Source: Cannabis sativa
Lineage: Eukaryota; Streptophyta; Magnoliopsida; Rosales; Cannabaceae
Length of the DNA: 64,000 nt
NCBI RefSeq assembly: GCF_029168945.1
Contig: NC_083604.1
Location: 5,386,812 to 5,450,811 of the forward strand
Direction: 5' to 3'
Part shown: piece after piece, positions 60,193-64,000 of the stretch
Position numbering within the stretch: the first letter of the stretch is position 1
Layout: each line of letters begins with the position of its first letter
The notes under the pieces: model-generated
Seen by the model: the letters and a program-made list of their open reading frames with translations, nothing else
Told to the model about the DNA's origin: nothing
The model's database searches: none
Made by a program: the position numbers and the translations under genes

Positions 60193-61383
60193 AAAAATTC
60201 CGAATTTTTTTTATAAATTTTTATTTTTTTGGAATATTAATTATTTTCCCATTTCAGTGTTAATTTAGTCAATAAATTGCATTTAGTTAATTTATCATTT
60301 TTGTTTAATACATATATTTAGTATAAATTGAAAATGGAAATTTGTTTAAATTTGGTAATTTATTACATGATTTATTTAGGCATGTAAAAAATTGTGCTAA
60401 TTTGTGCATTTAATTAAATATTACCAAATTTATGCAATTTATTGTCTAAATTAATTTTGAAAAATCTGCCATTAATTTCATATTAAGGAATTTGCATTTA
60501 ATTAATGATCATACATTAATTGTATTATTTTGTATTTAATTGACAAATTTATGTTTAATGCAATTAATTTAGATTTGTATGATTTAAATGCTATACATAA
60601 ATTGCTAGATATATTTAGAAATATTCAAACATTAAGATAGGTTGAATATTTTATTTAGCAATTAAGTTTCATAAAACTTCATAAAATTATTCATAAAATA
60701 TTCATAAAACTTAATAAAATGAATAAAATATGAATAAAACGTAAGTAGTTTTGTGGTTTGACATAAGAAAACATGAACCTTGGGACAAATGCTCATATCT
60801 AGAACGGTTTTTAATGATCTTCGGACGACCACACTAGGAGCACTAATCTCAGTGATTGTCTATTATGTTAATAACGAAATTACTTTTAGGTAGAGCCCAA
60901 TACCTAATGTCTAAAGTGAAAATATAATTTTTTATAATTAGGGAGTAGCCACAGCATCTTTAATTATATAAAATTATATATTAATTAAAATTCACCTTAA
61001 TGGACAAAACTTGTAATTAATTATTTGGATATAATAATTTTACCCCACAGGGATTTTATTATATTTTTATAATTAATTAGGATAATATATTAAGTTAAAT
61101 TCTCTTAATTTACCCCACAGGGAGTTATGAGGATTTGAATTAATAGTGTTATCACAAATTTTAATTAAAGATAGATTTCATTCCTCCATTATTTCTAAAT
61201 TAAATACTTCATTAAATCTATCATAAAGTTCATCCAATTTTATTAGATTTAAAATTTAGCCCACAGGCAATTTTAGATTTAATAAAATTTTCATCTTCAT
61301 CATGTTTCTACATTGGTAAAACATGAATTCATTAAAGCCTCAATTCTTTTAACATCTAAATTTTTGTAATCCTATTCTTGCAG
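59095..61383 (+). other. Long copia leader (unspliced RNA region)
   Basis: Contains the primer-binding site, TATATA-rich stretches (59140-59470), a GC-richer block with nine palindromes (59856-60140), a 33-base A run (60157-60189) and an AT-rich tail with repeats of TACCCCACAGGGA (61042, 61111). It ends in a TTCTTGCAG acceptor before the gag frame. Open frames here come from simple sequence. Confidence 0.6.
59856..60140. repeat. Nine copies of a 16-bp palindrome AAACGACRTGTCGTTT
   Basis: Starts at 59856, 59877, 59899, 59945, 59974, 60020, 60048, 60097 and 60125. Four have a CAT centre (a perfect palindrome; the one at 59974 has one end mismatch) and five have CGT. From the third on, spacings alternate about 46-49 and 28-29, i.e. 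pairs recurring about every 75 bp. Confidence 0.95.
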
Positions 61384-64000
61384 CTATTTCATCCACCTCT
61401 AAATATGCTGAAATCACTAGTGAAATCCCTGAGCTTAGGAGTGACAACTTCAAAATCTGGAAGGAACGAGTTCTTCTCCACCTAGCTTGCACTGACATGG
61501 ATTATGCAATAAGGAAAGATGAACCAGCTGCTATCACTGATACTAGCACCGCCGTCGAGATTGCACCGCGTGAAAAGTGGGAGCAATCTAATCGTCTCGC
61601 ATCATGTTCATTATGTCCGGAATTCCTATGGGAATGCGTGGATCGGTGGGAGCCACCCGAGAAGGTGAAAGACTTTATCAAAGTTATGGATGAGCGGTTT
61701 GACACTTCGTATAAATCTTTATTCATCAACCTCATCCAAGAGTTCTCGTCCACAAAACTCACCTAAGTGTTAAAGGAGTTCGAGAACATATTTCTAAAAT
61801 GAGGGACATCACTGCTCATTTGAAGAAACTCGACGTTATCATTCCTGATACCTTCCTGGTTCATTACATCCTTCACAATCTTCCTTCACATTATGGGCCT
61901 TTCAAAATTTCCTACAACACACATAAAGAAAAATGGACTATCAATGAATTGATGACCATGTGTGTTCAAGAGGAAGCCAGGCTCCTACAGGAGCAAGGAG
62001 AAAGTGTTCACCTGACCACTCAACCTAAGAAACGCAAGCCATTCAAGAAGAACAAAGGGAAAAAGCCCATGGCTCCCAAGGCTGGCATAAAGAAAGATTC
62101 CATCAAATGTTTCTTTTGTAAACAAAAGGGACATGCGAAAAGGGAGTGCAGCCAGTTCAAGAAATGGATGGATGACAAAGGTAATCCAATTTCCTTAGTA
62201 TGTTATGAATCTAATATGGCTAATGTTAATCTTAACACATGGTGGATTGATTCCGGTTCAACAATTCACATAACAAATTCCTTGCAGGATATTCAAAATC
62301 TAAGGAAGCGTGGCAAGTGAGCAAAGCATCTTATCTCGGAAACAAGATGGGCTCACATGTGGAAGCTATTGGAACATGCAATTTAGTTTTAAGTAATGGT
62401 TTTATTTTAAAGTTAGAAAAGACCTTTTATGTACCAAGTTTCTCTAGAAACTTGATTTCAGTTTCAAGACTTATACCCTTTGGTTTTTCCTTTACATTTT
62501 CAGACAAATATTTTAATTTATATTATAAATCTGAATGTGTTGGAAATGGTATTTTGTCTGATGGTCTTTACTGCCTTAATTTACAAAATAATACCACTAA
62601 TAATGTTATGCATGTTCACGCTGGCACTAAGAGATGTGTTATGAAAGAGGATTCCTGTACATTGTGGCACCGGAGATTGGGACATATCTCCATTGATAGA
62701 ATTAAAAGATTGGTAAAAGATGGGGTACTCAATACCTTAGATTTTACTGATTTTAATACTTGTGTGGATTGCATTAAGGGAAAGCAAACCTCCAAGTCTG
62801 TCAAAACTGGTGTCCATAGGAGTTCTGAAATATTAGAAATCATACATACTGATATATGTAGTCCAGATATGGAGTCACATGGTCAGAAATACTTCATCTC
62901 ATTCATAGATGATTACTCACGTTACATGTATATCTACTTACTTCATAATAAAAGTGAAGCATTAGATGTCTTTAAGATATTTAAAGCTGAAGTAGAGAAA
63001 CAATGCAACAAGCAAATTAAGATAGTGAGATCAGATAGAGGAGGTGAGTATTATGGTAGATACACAGAAGATGGACAAGCACCTGGTGCATTTGCGAAGT
63101 TTCTTGAAGAAAATGGGATTGTTGCCCATTACACCTTGCCCGGTACACCCGAGCAAAATGGTGTTGCAGAAAGAAGAAACCGAACATTAATGGACATGGT
63201 GCGGAGTATGCTTAGTAGCAACTCTAATCTTCCTAAATCCTTGTGGATCCGAAGCATTAAAGACATCCGTGTACATATTAAACCGAGTTCCAACAAAGGC
63301 AGTCTCAAAAACTCCTTTTGAATTATGGAAAGGTTGGAAACCAAGTTTGAATCATGTACGCATTTGGGGATGTCCATCTGAAGTCAGAATATATAAAAGA
63401 GAAGAAATTGGACCCAAGGACCATAAGCGGATTCTTTATAGGGTACGCTGAAAAGTCTAAAGGTTACAAGTTTTATTGTCCATCTCATAGCACAAGAATT
63501 GTGGAATCAAGGAATGCAAAATTTCTTGAGAATGCCTTGATCAGTGGGAGTGATCAATCAAAGGACTTAGGTCCTGAGAAAGATCCTTCAGAACCTTCCA
63601 CTTCAAAGGCAAGATTGATAATGGTTAACACTCCTGTCGTTCAAACGAATGTTGAACAACCATTACCAATCACTGAAGATCCACAAGTTGGTAATGATAA
63701 TCCAAGAGATCAAAATGTTCAAGAGTTGCTCGCAACCGTTGAACAACCCGTCGAACCCGCTCGTCGCTCCCCAAGAGCCTGTTGGTGAAGTCTTAAGAAG
63801 ATCTACTAGACCTATCAAACCAAGGATTTATAAAGACTATGTTGTGTATTTATTAGAATCTGATATTAGAATTGGAAATGATCCAGAAACGTTTTTACAA
63901 GCTATGAACAGTAGAGAATCAAAATTGTGGTACAATGCTATGGATGATGAAATGAATTCTATGAGGTGCAACAGAGTCTGGGAACTTGTAAAGTTGCCTA
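61384..64000 (+). pseudogene. Copia gag-pol (gag, protease, integrase, start of RT), frameshifted
   Basis: From the acceptor at 61383 the frame opens with a UBN2-type Gag (NFKIWKERVLLHLACTDMDY). It stops at 61764 and continues in another frame (LVHYILHNLPSHYGPFK), with a CCHC zinc knuckle CFFCKQKGHAKRECSQF. The aspartic protease site is WWIDSGSTIHIT. After a stop at 62320, a GAG-pre-integrase segment (LWHRRLGHIS, CVDCIKGKQ) and the integrase core follow: HTDICSP, FIDDYSRYMYIYLL, DRGGEYYG and PEQNGVAERRN. Further frame changes occur near 63245 and 63350. From about 63790 the RT region begins (STRPIKPRIYKDYVVYLLES, WYNAMDDEMNSM) and runs off the window. Gene order protease-integrase-RT is copia. 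Not active. Confidence 0.85.

Noticed and set aside
59673..60268. ORFs repeating NDVSF / RHVV / TTCR
   Set aside because: They arise from the nine palindromes. Several frames are open at once and none matches a known protein.
61384..64000. Active retrotransposon
   Set aside because: Several frame changes and stops interrupt gag-pol, and the 3' half lies outside the window, so activity cannot be claimed.

Overview
This is plant nuclear DNA. It is AT-rich, with GT-AG introns, long intergenic stretches and layered transposons. Gene content (a PB1/UBA autophagy-receptor relative, 2-oxoglutarate dioxygenases, family-4 aldo-keto reductases) and a Cassandra retrotransposon with 5S-like LTRs indicate a flowering plant, most likely a eudicot. 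A rosid such as the hemp family is a guess that the sequence alone cannot confirm.

Layout. 0-5.4 kb: intergenic DNA with self-nested MITEs, a CACTA-type MITE and a decayed antisense LINE. 5.9-7.9 kb: a shortened NBR1-like gene (PB1 + UBA + ATG8-binding motif). 8.3-9.7 kb: a dioxygenase pseudogene, followed at 10.5-11.9 kb by its intact paralogue. 12-16.8 kb: a third copy of the first MITE family, a palindromic GC-rich repeat, a Harbinger MITE, and a 2.4-kb TIR element carrying a LINE insertion. 17-18.2, 22.9-24.1 and 45.9-47.1 kb: three aldo-keto reductase paralogues (A, B, C), all apparently intact. Between A and B lie a copia remnant, a LINE remnant, a complete Cassandra element and a gypsy LTR remnant.

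The central feature is between AKR-B and AKR-C. About 19 kb there is a set of nested insertions: a Harbinger MITE split by a TRIM retrotransposon (5-bp duplication), which contains a further repeat of unresolved type, which is itself split by a 16.4-kb Mutator-like element (26093-42526). That element has a perfect 9-bp target duplication, imperfect TIRs of about 50 bp, a Ulp1-type SUMO-protease-like gene, a small Ser/Pro-rich ORF with SUMO-consensus motifs, a FAR1/MULE transposase gene, and captured host exons including one from plastid chaperonin 60 alpha. Its main genes carry frameshifts, so it appears recently inactivated.

47-58.5 kb has no convincing protein gene. It holds many small MITEs (hAT-like with 8-bp duplications, CACTA-like, and a recurring family of about 175 bp) plus one promoter-like stretch without an evident gene. 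58.6-64 kb: the 5' part of a Ty1/copia retrotransposon (LTR, primer-binding site, long leader with nine copies of a 16-bp palindrome, gag, protease, integrase, start of RT) that runs off the window.

All exon boundaries were read by eye from splice signals and reading frame. Family assignments come from recognised motifs, with no database search.
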